Part shown: positions 1 to 6,931 of the stretch, one piece after another | How the letters are laid out: every line of letters begins with the position of its first letter | Position numbering within the stretch: the first letter of the stretch is position 1 | NCBI GenBank assembly: GCA_964604565.1 | Contig: CAZRZN010000038.1 | Coordinates: 1-24,551 of the forward strand | From: CAZRZN01 sp964604565 | Lineage (GTDB): Bacteria; Pseudomonadota; Alphaproteobacteria; Rhodobacterales; Rhodobacteraceae | Length of the DNA: 24,551 bases | Direction of reading: 5' to 3' | Position numbers and translations under genes: made by a program | The notes under the pieces: generated by a model | Seen by the model: only the letters and a program-made list of their open reading frames with translations | The model's database searches: none | Told to the model about the DNA's origin: nothing

Positions 1-729
1 GTGGCCGCAGTCTTTCTGGTCGGGATGTCGAATGCTGCCTTCGGCACATTGGCTGCGGTCTATGCCGACCGGGTCGGGTTGGCGCTGGGCACCATTGCGC
101 TTTTTGCGAGTATCCCGGTGTTGGCCGGCGCCTTGGCGCAGATTCCCATCGGCTTTGCCAGCGACCGGATGGATCGCCGCAAGGTGCTTGTGGGTGTCAG
201 CATCGTGGCGCTTGCCGCGGATCTTTGCTTTCTGGTTCTGGCGCCGCAGGACAAGATGACCAATCTCATCCTCGTCGGTGCTTTCGGTGCGGCAATCTTT
301 TCCATGTATCCGATCATCGTTGCACATGCCAACGATCATGCACCAGAGGGCACATCGATCCAGGTTTCGGGAGGTTTGCTGCTTGTCTTTGGTCTGGGCT
401 CTATCGCCGGACCCTTGCTGGCAGGTTTCGCCATGTCGTGGCTGGGTGGGCTGGGTCTGTTCATGACCACGATCGCCGCGCATTTCCTTGTGGTGGCCTA
501 CACAGTCTGGCGAATCCTGCAACGCGCCCCTGTCTCCGAATCCGCGAAGGGTGCTTTCAAGATCACCTTGCCTGCCCGCGGTTCCACCCCGGAAACGGCC
601 GCTTTGTCCGAGGGTGAGACTGAGGCGGAAAGCCTCGAAGAGGCCATCGATGCCCTCAGAAATGAGCCGGAGCTTCAGGATCCGCCTGTTGCGCCGGCCC
701 GTCTGGACCGAGATCGCGACGGGGCATGA
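1..729 (+). CDS. MFS transporter, C-terminal half (5' end outside window)
   Basis: This is the C-terminal half of a major facilitator superfamily permease in the inner membrane; the substrate cannot be told. The frame is open from base 1 and the first codon is GTG, but the 242 visible residues hold only about six hydrophobic helices, so the gene almost certainly begins upstream. The loop SDRMDRRKVL at about residues 54-63 matches the conserved MFS cytoplasmic loop (GxxxDRxGRR-like), normally found after TM2 and again after TM8; here it is probably the TM8-TM9 copy. After the last helix (about residue 170) comes a charged, acidic cytoplasmic tail of about 70 residues ending in DRDRDGA, longer than usual for small MFS drug or sugar permeases. 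The next gene is convergent. The family call is firm; the exact role is unknown. Confidence 0.85.
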   Translation: MAAVFLVGMSNAAFGTLAAVYADRVGLALGTIALFASIPVLAGALAQIPIGFASDRMDRRKVLVGVSIVALAADLCFLVLAPQDKMTNLILVGAFGAAIFSMYPIIVAHANDHAPEGTSIQVSGGLLLVFGLGSIAGPLLAGFAMSWLGGLGLFMTTIAAHFLVVAYTVWRILQRAPVSESAKGAFKITLPARGSTPETAALSEGETEAESLEEAIDALRNEPELQDPPVAPARLDRDRDGA

Positions 730-830
730 GGCCCGCACGGAAGCTGGCCTGCAACCTCTTCCGCTCGGCGATCGAAGACTTTGAAAAAAAGATGTGGCGC
801 GCAAGCGTGAGGCTGGGCGGGATGCAACCC

Positions 831-1949
831 TCAGGCGCGTTCCACCAGAACCGACCCGACAGAATATCCCGCGCCGAAGGAACAGATCACCCCGCGGTCC
901 CCGGCCGTCATGTCCTCGGAATGCTTGGAAAAGGCGATGATCGACCCTGCGGAGGACGTGTTGGCATAATCTTGCAGGATGTTCGGCTGCTGGCCTGTTT
1001 CCGGCACCCGACCCAACACTTTCTTGCCGATGAAATCGTTCATCGTCTTGTTGGCTTGATGCAACCACACGCGCTTGAGATCACTGGCCTGCCATCCTTC
1101 GTCTGCCATGTGTTCCAGGATATGGGCTGACACCATGGGCAGCACCTCCTTGAATACCTTGCGGCCATTCTGCATGAACTGCATGTCCCGGCGATCTTCC
1201 ATCTGGTCGTGCGCGCGGCGCAGAAATCCGTTGTTGTTGCGGATATTGTTGGAAAATTGTGTCGAACAGCGCGTGGATCGTATGTCCCAGCGACGTGCAT
1301 CGGCCTCATCGCCGGGTTCCAGCAGAACCGCGGTGCAGACGTCGCCGAAGATGAAATGGCAATCGCGGTCCCGCCACTCCAGATGGCCCGAGCAGATTTC
1401 CGGATTGACCACCAATGCCCGCCGCACGCTACCCGCGCGGATCATGTCGGCCGCCGCCTGAATGCCGAAGGTCGCGGAGGAACAGGCAACATTCATGTCG
1501 AAGGCAAAGCCCTGTGCGCCCAGCAGTTGCTGGATCTCTATGGCGATCGCCGGATAGGCGCGTTCGTGGTTCGAGGCGGCGCAGATCACCAGATCCACAT
1601 CCCTACCGTCCCGCCCGGCCATGCGCAGTGCCTTGCCACATGCATCAAGCGCCATTTCGGCCATGATACCGGGCGCGTCGTCGGGTCTGGGACGGAGGCG
1701 CGGATACATCCGGTCAGGATCAAGGATGCCAGCCTTGTCCATAACATGGCGATGCTCGATCCCCGAGGCCGACAGGATGAATTCCGAACTGGAATGGCTC
1801 AGCGGCTCAATGTCTCCGGCCTCGATCTCGGCGGTATGCGCGGCGTTCCATCGGTCCGCATAGGCGTTGAATGCTGCAACCAGCTCATCGTTCGAGATGC
1901 TTGCTTCGGGGGTAAAGACACCGTGACCGGTGATTGCAGGCAAGGACAT
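831..1949 (-). CDS. Beta-ketoacyl-ACP synthase III-like (FabH family) condensing enzyme
   Basis: A 372-residue thiolase-fold condensing enzyme of the FabH/KAS III family. KAS III enzymes condense an acyl-CoA primer with malonyl-ACP to start fatty-acid synthesis, but this long form may use other acyl primers. The catalytic triad is visible: Cys156 in NVACSSATFG, His297 in WLHQAN and Asn330 in YANTSSAGS. The C-terminus GAGYSVGSVLVERA is the usual glycine-rich end. The ATG at 1949 is preferred over a start 18 bp upstream because GGAGGAA lies 10 bp before it. The protein is about 45-50 residues longer than E. coli FabH, with an extra N-terminal region (about residues 25-60) before the core. The gene is divergent from a small membrane protein gene and converges on the MFS gene. 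It need not be the housekeeping FabH, which usually sits beside plsX, absent here. Confidence 0.9.
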   Translation of the reverse strand: MSLPAITGHGVFTPEASISNDELVAAFNAYADRWNAAHTAEIEAGDIEPLSHSSSEFILSASGIEHRHVMDKAGILDPDRMYPRLRPRPDDAPGIMAEMALDACGKALRMAGRDGRDVDLVICAASNHERAYPAIAIEIQQLLGAQGFAFDMNVACSSATFGIQAAADMIRAGSVRRALVVNPEICSGHLEWRDRDCHFIFGDVCTAVLLEPGDEADARRWDIRSTRCSTQFSNNIRNNNGFLRRAHDQMEDRRDMQFMQNGRKVFKEVLPMVSAHILEHMADEGWQASDLKRVWLHQANKTMNDFIGKKVLGRVPETGQQPNILQDYANTSSAGSIIAFSKHSEDMTAGDRGVICSFGAGYSVGSVLVERA

Positions 1950-1988
1950 GAATGCGCGTTCCTCCATCTGTAACGGAACCCCAACAGA

Positions 1989-2023
1989 CGGCAGAGGTCA
2001 AGGGAACCAAGCAACGTCTGCCG
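1989..2023. promoter_or_regulatory. Inverted repeat in the divergent promoter region of the FabH-like gene
   Basis: The arms CGGCAGA (1989-1995) and TCTGCCG (2017-2023) are perfect inverted repeats separated by 21 bp, inside the 101-bp gap between two divergent genes. It could be a widely spaced operator half-site pair. A chance repeat is possible because the arms are only 7 bp in G+C-rich DNA. Confidence 0.3.
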
Positions 2024-2050
2024 CGTTGAAGTCGGGAAAGGAGAGTTGTT

Positions 2051-2296
2051 ATGGATCGTCTCTCACTGTTTTTGACCCTCATGAGCGGCAGCGCCATCAC
2101 AGGCGCGCTGGTCATCACGTTCTTCAGCCTTGAATGGTACAGTTGGACCGCCGTAGCGATTGCCGCGGTGATCGGCTTTGCAACGGCTTGGCCCTCCGCT
2201 CGGTTGATCTCAAAGCGGATCAAGTCGCGGGATCCGCTCTACAAGGTTCCCGACAGCAATAACATCGTCCCGGATCCTAAAGGCCCGGAGGTGTGA
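2051..2296 (+). CDS. Small two-helix inner-membrane protein of unknown function
   Basis: An 81-residue protein with two strongly hydrophobic helices (about residues 4-24 and 30-50). The basic stretch ISKRIKSRDP follows, then a polar tail with PDSNNIVPDPKGPEV. Under the positive-inside rule, the basic stretch after helix 2 suggests that both ends are cytoplasmic. The ATG at 2051 has a good ribosome binding site, AAAGGAGAG, just upstream. I do not recognise a named family, though small proteins of this form are common in Roseobacter-group genomes. It is divergent from the FabH-like gene and probably shares its promoter region. No enzymatic motif is seen, and no function is proposed. Confidence 0.75.
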   Translation: MDRLSLFLTLMSGSAITGALVITFFSLEWYSWTAVAIAAVIGFATAWPSARLISKRIKSRDPLYKVPDSNNIVPDPKGPEV

Positions 2297-2450
2297 GGGC
2301 GCTTTGTGCTGTCGCGCCGACGTCACTTCCGGTGAATGCCTGACGGTGTCTTGGGTTCGATGTCTGCCTTGAAAACCGCGAGCGCAAAAAAGCGCGGATC
2401 TGCGTTTCGAAGTGCATTTTTCTGCGGACGTCCAATGTCCCCACATACGC

Positions 2451-2789
2451 TCAATGCATGCGCGCCCCATTGGGCGCATGCTGATCCGGCGCCAGAAGGA
2501 TCACAGCGCCCTGCGCGTCCGAGACACCAAGCACCAGCACTTCGGACACCATCGGCCCGATCTGGCGGGCGGGAAAATTGACAACGGCCAACACCTGCCT
2601 CCCGGGGAGCGATGCCGGATCGTAGTGCGCGGTAATCTGGGCTGAGCTTTTTTTCTCGCCGATGTCAGGGCCGAAATCGATCCAGAGCTTGATCGCGGGC
2701 TTGCGTGCCTCCGGGAAAGGTTCCGCTCTTGTCACCGTGCCAAGACGGATGTCCACCTTCAAAAAATCTTCGAGGGTGATTTCAGCCAT
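2451..2789 (-). CDS. csaA: CsaA-like tRNA-binding domain protein
   Basis: A 112-residue stand-alone tRNA-binding (OB-fold) domain of the CsaA/Trbp111/EMAPII type, which binds tRNA structure and in Bacillus has chaperone-like activity. The hallmark KVDIRLGTV sits at about residues 11-19, and the second half holds NFPARQIGPMVSEVLVLG, the usual family core. The chosen start (2789) has AAGGGAA about 8 bp upstream. It overlaps the end of proC by 8 bp, so the two are translationally coupled. The last codons and stop (about 2451-2480) contain a G+C-rich hairpin, GCGCCC-CATT-GGGCGC, with no T-run after it, so it is not called a terminator. The family call is secure. The symbol follows B. subtilis usage. 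Confidence 0.88.
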   Translation of the reverse strand: MAEITLEDFLKVDIRLGTVTRAEPFPEARKPAIKLWIDFGPDIGEKKSSAQITAHYDPASLPGRQVLAVVNFPARQIGPMVSEVLVLGVSDAQGAVILLAPDQHAPNGARMH

Positions 2790-3594
2790 TGGCCAGTTCC
2801 CTTGACCTTCTCGCCGCGGCGGACACTGTCGCACGCATGAGCGGCGGCAGGCCCTTGTCTTCGTCCATCAGGACCTCCAGTCCGGCTTGGGTGGTGCCGT
2901 TGGGAGATGTCACATTGCGACGCAGTTGCGCGGGGTCTACGCCGGTTTCCTTGGCCAGCGCGCCGGCACCGGCAACGGTTGCCCGCGCCAAGGCCATCGC
3001 CAGATCTGGTGTCAGTCCCTCGGCCTCGCCTGCGGCAGCAAGGCATTCGATCATGTGGAAGATATAGGCCGGGCCCGACCCGCTGACGCCTGTGACCGCA
3101 TCCATCTGGGACTCACGGTCCAAGAGCACGACCTCGCCCACGGCGGATAGCAGATCCTTGGCCACGGCAAGCTGCGCGTCGCTGGTTTGTGCATTGCCGA
3201 TCAGCGCAGTGATGCCTTTGCCGACCGCGGCGGGTGTGTTGGGCATGGCCCGCACAATGGGCACCGCGCCCAAATGCGCCTCATAGGTCGACATGGGTAT
3301 GCCAGCGGCAACCGATACGAACAGCGTCTCACCCTTCGGCAAGGCTTGCAGCGCGGGCAGCGCCTCTCCCATGACCTGTGGTTTCACGGCAATCAGCACG
3401 ACCGCCGGCGAGGTTCCAAACCCGTCATTGATGTGAACGCCCTGATCCTGCAGCCAATCCGACGGGTTCGGGTCCTGAACGCGAACGGAATCCGCAGGCA
3501 GACCGCGCGCAAGCCAGCCTTCGAGCATGGCAGATCCCATTTTCCCACAGCCGAGGAGCGCCATCCCGCGCCTTGCCAGTTCCGTGTCCTGCAT
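2782..3594 (-). CDS. proC: Pyrroline-5-carboxylate reductase
   Basis: The 270-residue enzyme reduces 1-pyrroline-5-carboxylate to L-proline with NAD(P)H in the cytoplasm, the last step of proline synthesis. The N-terminal Rossmann motif LLGCGKMGSA is at about residues 13-22. The family motif VRAMPNTPAAVGKG lies mid-protein, and the C-terminal dimerisation domain carries GSGPAYIFHMIE and TSPNGTTQAGLEVL, close to the ProC signature. The ATG at 3594 follows GGGAG with 6-bp spacing; an in-frame start 36 bp further upstream lacks such a site. Length is normal for the family. Its end overlaps the downstream tRNA-binding protein gene by 8 bp. A 293-bp gap without a convincing gene separates it from the YbjN-family gene upstream on the same strand. 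Confidence 0.95.
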   Translation of the reverse strand: MQDTELARRGMALLGCGKMGSAMLEGWLARGLPADSVRVQDPNPSDWLQDQGVHINDGFGTSPAVVLIAVKPQVMGEALPALQALPKGETLFVSVAAGIPMSTYEAHLGAVPIVRAMPNTPAAVGKGITALIGNAQTSDAQLAVAKDLLSAVGEVVLLDRESQMDAVTGVSGSGPAYIFHMIECLAAAGEAEGLTPDLAMALARATVAGAGALAKETGVDPAQLRRNVTSPNGTTQAGLEVLMDEDKGLPPLMRATVSAAARRSRELANG

Positions 3595-3887
3595 GTCGTC
3601 TCCCGTCCGGTCAGGTTCTATTGAATGCACCAGAGACTACCGCGTTTCGGTAAGGAGTTGAAACATCGCGGCTGGTTTTTTGGACTTGGATTATCAGGAG
3701 ACTGGGCGCGGGTCCTTTGCCTGATGTTCCGGACCGCGTCCGGGTGACCCTGTTCCGGGGCACTCAGCATGATGGGTCTGCCGCCCCCGGATATCAGCGG
3801 TGTCAGGACAGCGTTCTGCGGGATCCCAACGGATTCCGGCAGGGCCTGCCGTGATGGACAGCGTGACGCGGACCCTGCCACGCATGA

Positions 3888-4388
3888 TCAGGCCCGTCCG
3901 TAGGCCTCGGCGATGGCGACCTGCATGGAATCGCGCGGCGTGCGGTCAGTCCAGACCATAAGCTGGAAGGCCGGATAATACCGTTCAGCGCTCATCACTG
4001 CCGCGCTGATCATCGTGTCGATCTGCTCTGCACTGGCGATGTTCCCGCCCGCAAGCACGAGCCCGTATTTATAGACCATGAGCTTTTGCTCCGACCAATA
4101 ACTGAAGGCGCCTGCCCAGCATTGGTCGTTGATCGCATTCAAGCCTTCATAAAGTGCGGGCAGTCGGGCCTCTGGCGGCTCCAGATCGAAGGTGCAGATC
4201 ATCCGGAGCGTCTCGTCTATGCCCGACCACGCGAGGGTGATCGAATAGGTGCGCCACTGACCTTCTACAGCCATTGCAATCTGGTCATCGCCAATACGAT
4301 CAAAATCCCAATCGTTGTGCGCGGCGATATGTTCGACCATGTCGATGGGATGCAATTCGTCGTTCAGATACCGCTCTGACAGGGCCAT
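3888..4388 (-). CDS. YbjN domain-containing protein
   Basis: A 166-residue soluble protein of the YbjN/CesT-like fold, related in structure to type III secretion chaperones. E. coli YbjN is linked to motility and stress phenotypes, but its biochemical role is not settled. The pattern is typical of the alphaproteobacterial branch: an N-terminal helix with HPIDMVEHIAAHNDWDFDR, then the strand EGQWRTYSITLAWS, the DLEPPEARLPALYEGLNAIN helix and a C-terminal helix ending QVAIAEAYGRA. No signal peptide or membrane segment is present. The start at 4388 has AGAGG 7 bp upstream. It lies upstream of proC on the same strand, a grouping also seen in related genomes from memory. Confidence 0.85.
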   Translation of the reverse strand: MALSERYLNDELHPIDMVEHIAAHNDWDFDRIGDDQIAMAVEGQWRTYSITLAWSGIDETLRMICTFDLEPPEARLPALYEGLNAINDQCWAGAFSYWSEQKLMVYKYGLVLAGGNIASAEQIDTMISAAVMSAERYYPAFQLMVWTDRTPRDSMQVAIAEAYGRA

Positions 4389-4562
4389 GCCGCCACCTCT
4401 TTGGTTATTGCGTTGATGAGTTTGGCTATCCCCAACGCTTGCTGCCTGCTCAAGGGGCTGCGGGCTATTCCCGCGCCCTTACCAGATATGGTGCCTGCCC
4501 TGCAGTGCATGTGTAAAGCGATATTTTGATGACTCACGCATTAAGTTGTGGGCAGTTCCGAT

Positions 4563-4574
4563 TCGTGATCACGA
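4563..4574. promoter_or_regulatory. Perfect 12-bp palindrome, candidate operator
   Basis: TCGTGATCACGA is a perfect 12-bp palindrome, 175 bp upstream of the YbjN-family start and about 390 bp upstream of pobA. A dimeric regulator could bind it. No regulator gene is nearby and the target gene is uncertain. Confidence 0.35.
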
Positions 4575-4924
4575 TTTGGGTAAAGTCCCTTCTTCGTGTC
4601 AGGTGCGCGGGCCAGGAAAGCATCCTTCCCCGCCTGTCATTGGGCGCCGGAGGCTCCCGGTTCTGGACCGGAGAGTTGCGCCATGACCATTCGGTTGCGA
4701 CCGATCTTCGGATGTCCGCTGCGATCCCGGCCAGCCGTGACACGGCAAGGGCAAACTAAAATCTTCTGCGCAGGGGGGTGTTGCGCCTCGCGGGACAGAA
4801 TGGAAAATCGTGGGGCGCGCGTCCGCATGGGCGAGACGGCCAGATGGTTGGGCTGCTGATCGCCCGGATTGAGCATGTTCCTTTTTGTCCGCAAGATGTA
4901 TTTGACGGAAAGGAAATTTTTAAT

Positions 4925-4951
4925 CGCCCAGTTGATCAAATTGACTGGGCG
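4925..4951 (+). promoter_or_regulatory. Inverted repeat in the pobA leader, just before the ribosome binding site
   Basis: The arms CGCCCAGT (4925-4932) and ACTGGGCG (4944-4951) are perfect 8-bp inverted repeats around an 11-bp centre, which includes most of the palindrome TTGATCAA (4932-4939). The element ends 3 bp before the GAGGAG ribosome binding site of pobA (4955-4960). It can be a DNA operator for a 4-hydroxybenzoate-responsive regulator, or an RNA hairpin that affects translation start. The sequence alone does not separate the two. Confidence 0.5.
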
Positions 4952-4966
4952 CGCGAGGAGATCGGC

Positions 4967-6145
4967 ATGCGCACGCAGGTTTGCATTATAGGCGGGGGTC
5001 CAGCGGGCCTGCTTCTTGCACAGCTCTGTCATCACAGCGGCATCGACGCCATCGTGCTGGAACGGCGGTCGCGCGCGCATGTCTTGTCGCGCATTCGGGC
5101 AGGGGTTCTGGAGCAGGGATTGTTGCGGTTGCTGGATGAGGCGAAAGTGGCGACGCGCATGGACACGCTGGGGTATCCGCATGACGGCACGGTCCTCAGT
5201 TTCGATGATCTGGAGGTGCGGATCGACTTCCTCCGCCACACCGAAACATCCGTGATGGTCTATGGCCAGACCGAGGTCACACGGGATCTCTACGAGGCGC
5301 GCGACGCCACCGGCGGCACGACCTTGCACGGAGTAGAGGATGTGGAGATCGGCAATGCCGCACTGGATGGAGACAGGGCCTGCACGGTCAGTTTCACGCA
5401 CGGCGATCAGCGACGGCAGATAACCTGTGATTACGTGGCTGGCTGCGACGGGTTCCACGGCGTGTCACGGCAGGCGATCCCTGCGGAGAAACGGCAAGAA
5501 TTCGAGCGCGTCTATCCCTTTGGCTGGCTGGGTATTCTGTCGGAGACGCGCCCCGCGCACCATGAGGTGACCTATGCCAATTCCGAACGGGGGTTCGCCC
5601 TGTGCTCCATGCGCAACGAGGCGCTTTCACGCTATTATCTGCAAGTGCCGTTGACGGATAGTCCCGAGGCGTGGTCCGATGATGCCTTCTGGAACGAGTT
5701 GCGCCGCCGTATCCCCGCGCGCTTTGCCGAAACGCTCGAAACCGGCCCGTCCCTGGAAAAAAGCATCGCGCCGCTGCGCAGTTTTGTCTGCGAGCCAATG
5801 CAATACGGGCGCCTTTTCCTTGCCGGGGACGCGGCGCATATCGTGCCGCCCACGGGCGCCAAGGGCCTGAACACTGCGGCGTCCGATGTCCACTATCTGC
5901 ATCAGGCGCTCCGCGCGCGCTATCTCGACAATGCGCCGCAGGCGCTGTCGCGCTACTCGGAAAGGGCGCTGGCGCGTGTCTGGAAGACCCAGCGTTTCAG
6001 TTGGTGGATGACCAAGCTGCTGCACCGGTTTCCCGATACGGATGCCTATGAACTGCGCATTCAGCGGGCCGAGATCGAACATCTGGCCACCAATGACGCC
6101 GCCCAAGCCACGCTTGCCATCAATTACGTGGGCCTGCCTTACTGA
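4967..6145 (+). CDS. pobA: 4-hydroxybenzoate 3-monooxygenase
   Basis: This FAD- and NAD(P)H-dependent flavoprotein hydroxylase turns 4-hydroxybenzoate into protocatechuate, feeding the beta-ketoadipate pathway in the cytoplasm. It has 392 residues, the usual PobA length. The N-terminal FAD motif IIGGGPAGLLLAQL is at residues 7-20; RIRAGVLEQG follows at about 44-53 and is diagnostic for PobA. The middle DGFHGVSR and the second FAD motif GDAAHIVPPTGAKGLN (about 286-301) complete the family pattern. The ATG at 4967 is chosen because GAGGAG lies 6 bp upstream and the protein then begins directly with the Rossmann strand; the open frame continues 63 codons upstream without conserved sequence. No pcaGH or pobR lies nearby, so its regulator and downstream genes are elsewhere. 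It converges on the DUF3859 gene. Confidence 0.96.
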   Translation: MRTQVCIIGGGPAGLLLAQLCHHSGIDAIVLERRSRAHVLSRIRAGVLEQGLLRLLDEAKVATRMDTLGYPHDGTVLSFDDLEVRIDFLRHTETSVMVYGQTEVTRDLYEARDATGGTTLHGVEDVEIGNAALDGDRACTVSFTHGDQRRQITCDYVAGCDGFHGVSRQAIPAEKRQEFERVYPFGWLGILSETRPAHHEVTYANSERGFALCSMRNEALSRYYLQVPLTDSPEAWSDDAFWNELRRRIPARFAETLETGPSLEKSIAPLRSFVCEPMQYGRLFLAGDAAHIVPPTGAKGLNTAASDVHYLHQALRARYLDNAPQALSRYSERALARVWKTQRFSWWMTKLLHRFPDTDAYELRIQRAEIEHLATNDAAQATLAINYVGLPY

Positions 6146-6227
6146 GGCAATCCGGTCTGGCCGCACTTCTTCCGCAGCATCGGAAAGCCAAGGGTGGCGG
6201 GCTGTTCTGTTTGCATGACGCGGGTGG

Positions 6228-6773
6228 TCAGGACATGATCTTTGCGCCGAAACAGGCCTGTTGGACCGATGGAACCGTGCCGGGGCCCGTCACCTTGAAT
6301 GGTTGTTGCAGCAGGATGTTTCCGTCATGCTCCAACTGGAACATCCAGTCTCCCTCGATCAACTCGTAGTCGTTTTCAAAGGTAAACAGGTTCAGGGACG
6401 CCTCGCCGAAATTCATAGCTGCAGACCAGCGTTCGACCGTTACACCCTCCGGGCCCATGGGGGGATGCGTGACGACCACGGTGACGTCCGGTATTGCCGC
6501 GCCCGGGGTCAATTCCGCACGTATGCCAAAGCTGAGACCCAGTTCCGCGGGGACCTGCGCTGTCTCGACGTCGATGGCGTGATTCTGATCGACCAGATTC
6601 AGCGTCCCCGACAGCGTTTCGGGTGCCGGGCGGCTCCCCTCAAGGTTGATTTCGCAAATTACGCCGTGGGATTCCAGAATCAGCGGCGGTTCGACAAAGG
6701 CCCCGACTTCGGCGAGGGCGGCCGAGCCGATGGACAAAAAGGCGAGAAAGGGGGGTAAGAGCGGCGCTGTCAT
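6228..6773 (-). CDS. DUF3859 domain protein, probably exported
   Basis: A 181-residue protein with an N-terminal hydrophobic segment and a likely signal peptidase site after about residue 21 (SIGSAALA-EVG), so it is probably periplasmic. The mature part is predicted all-beta. It resembles the DUF3859 family as I remember it: a GLSFGIRAEL strand, the THPPMGPEGVTVERW motif, then NDYELIEGDWMFQLEHDGNILLQQPFKV. That last strand set, with a W in GDWMFQ, is the most typical part. The start at 6773 has GGGAGAA 7 bp upstream; an ATG 15 bp earlier lacks a site. The function of the family is unknown. There is one Cys near the start of the mature domain (VICEINL) and one near the C-terminus (QQACFGAK), which could form a disulfide. 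It is next to pckA on the same strand but beyond its terminator. Confidence 0.72.
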   Translation of the reverse strand: MTAPLLPPFLAFLSIGSAALAEVGAFVEPPLILESHGVICEINLEGSRPAPETLSGTLNLVDQNHAIDVETAQVPAELGLSFGIRAELTPGAAIPDVTVVVTHPPMGPEGVTVERWSAAMNFGEASLNLFTFENDYELIEGDWMFQLEHDGNILLQQPFKVTGPGTVPSVQQACFGAKIMS

Positions 6774-6880
6774 ATCGTGTTCTCCCATCGGTCTGCTGGC
6801 CAGATTACCACGTTTGGCAGCAAAGCGCAGAGACAGGATTTTCCTACCCGGCAGGCTTTTGAAAACAGACCCATGAAATG

Positions 6881-6910
6881 AAAAAAGCTCCCCCGGTCAG
6901 GGAGAGCTTT
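6881..6910 (-). terminator. Intrinsic terminator of pckA
   Basis: Read on the minus strand, AAAGCTC and GAGCTTT form the base of a G+C-rich hairpin (6884-6910), followed at once by a run of T residues and the T-rich stretch CATTTCAT. It lies 22 bp past the pckA stop codon. Stem, loop and T-run are all as expected for a Rho-independent terminator. Confidence 0.88.
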
Positions 6911-6931
6911 CATCCTGATCTTGCGCAGGAA

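Larger units (their letters stand above)
4389..4966. other. Gene-free stretch between the YbjN gene and pobA, with dyads
   Basis: No convincing gene lies in these 578 bp. Short open frames in both directions (for example 4526-4759) have no recognisable domain. The stretch must hold the promoters of the divergent YbjN-family gene and pobA. Two dyads stand out, at 4563-4574 and 4925-4951. The end 4890-4925 is locally A+T-rich, which suits a promoter, though no good pair of -35 and -10 boxes was found. The AraC-, IclR- or LysR-type activator gene often found beside pobA is absent here. Confidence 0.6.

Noticed and set aside
2451..2480. G+C-rich hairpin at the end of the CsaA-like gene as a terminator
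   Set aside because: The stem is good but no T-run follows on the minus strand, and it includes the stop region of the gene.
3595..3887. Open frames in the gap between the YbjN-family gene and proC
   Set aside because: Frames of 63-87 codons have no ribosome binding site with matching family content and look random.
4637..5458. A 273-codon minus-strand open frame across the pobA start
   Set aside because: It overlaps the FAD-binding part of pobA on the opposite strand and resembles no regulator family.
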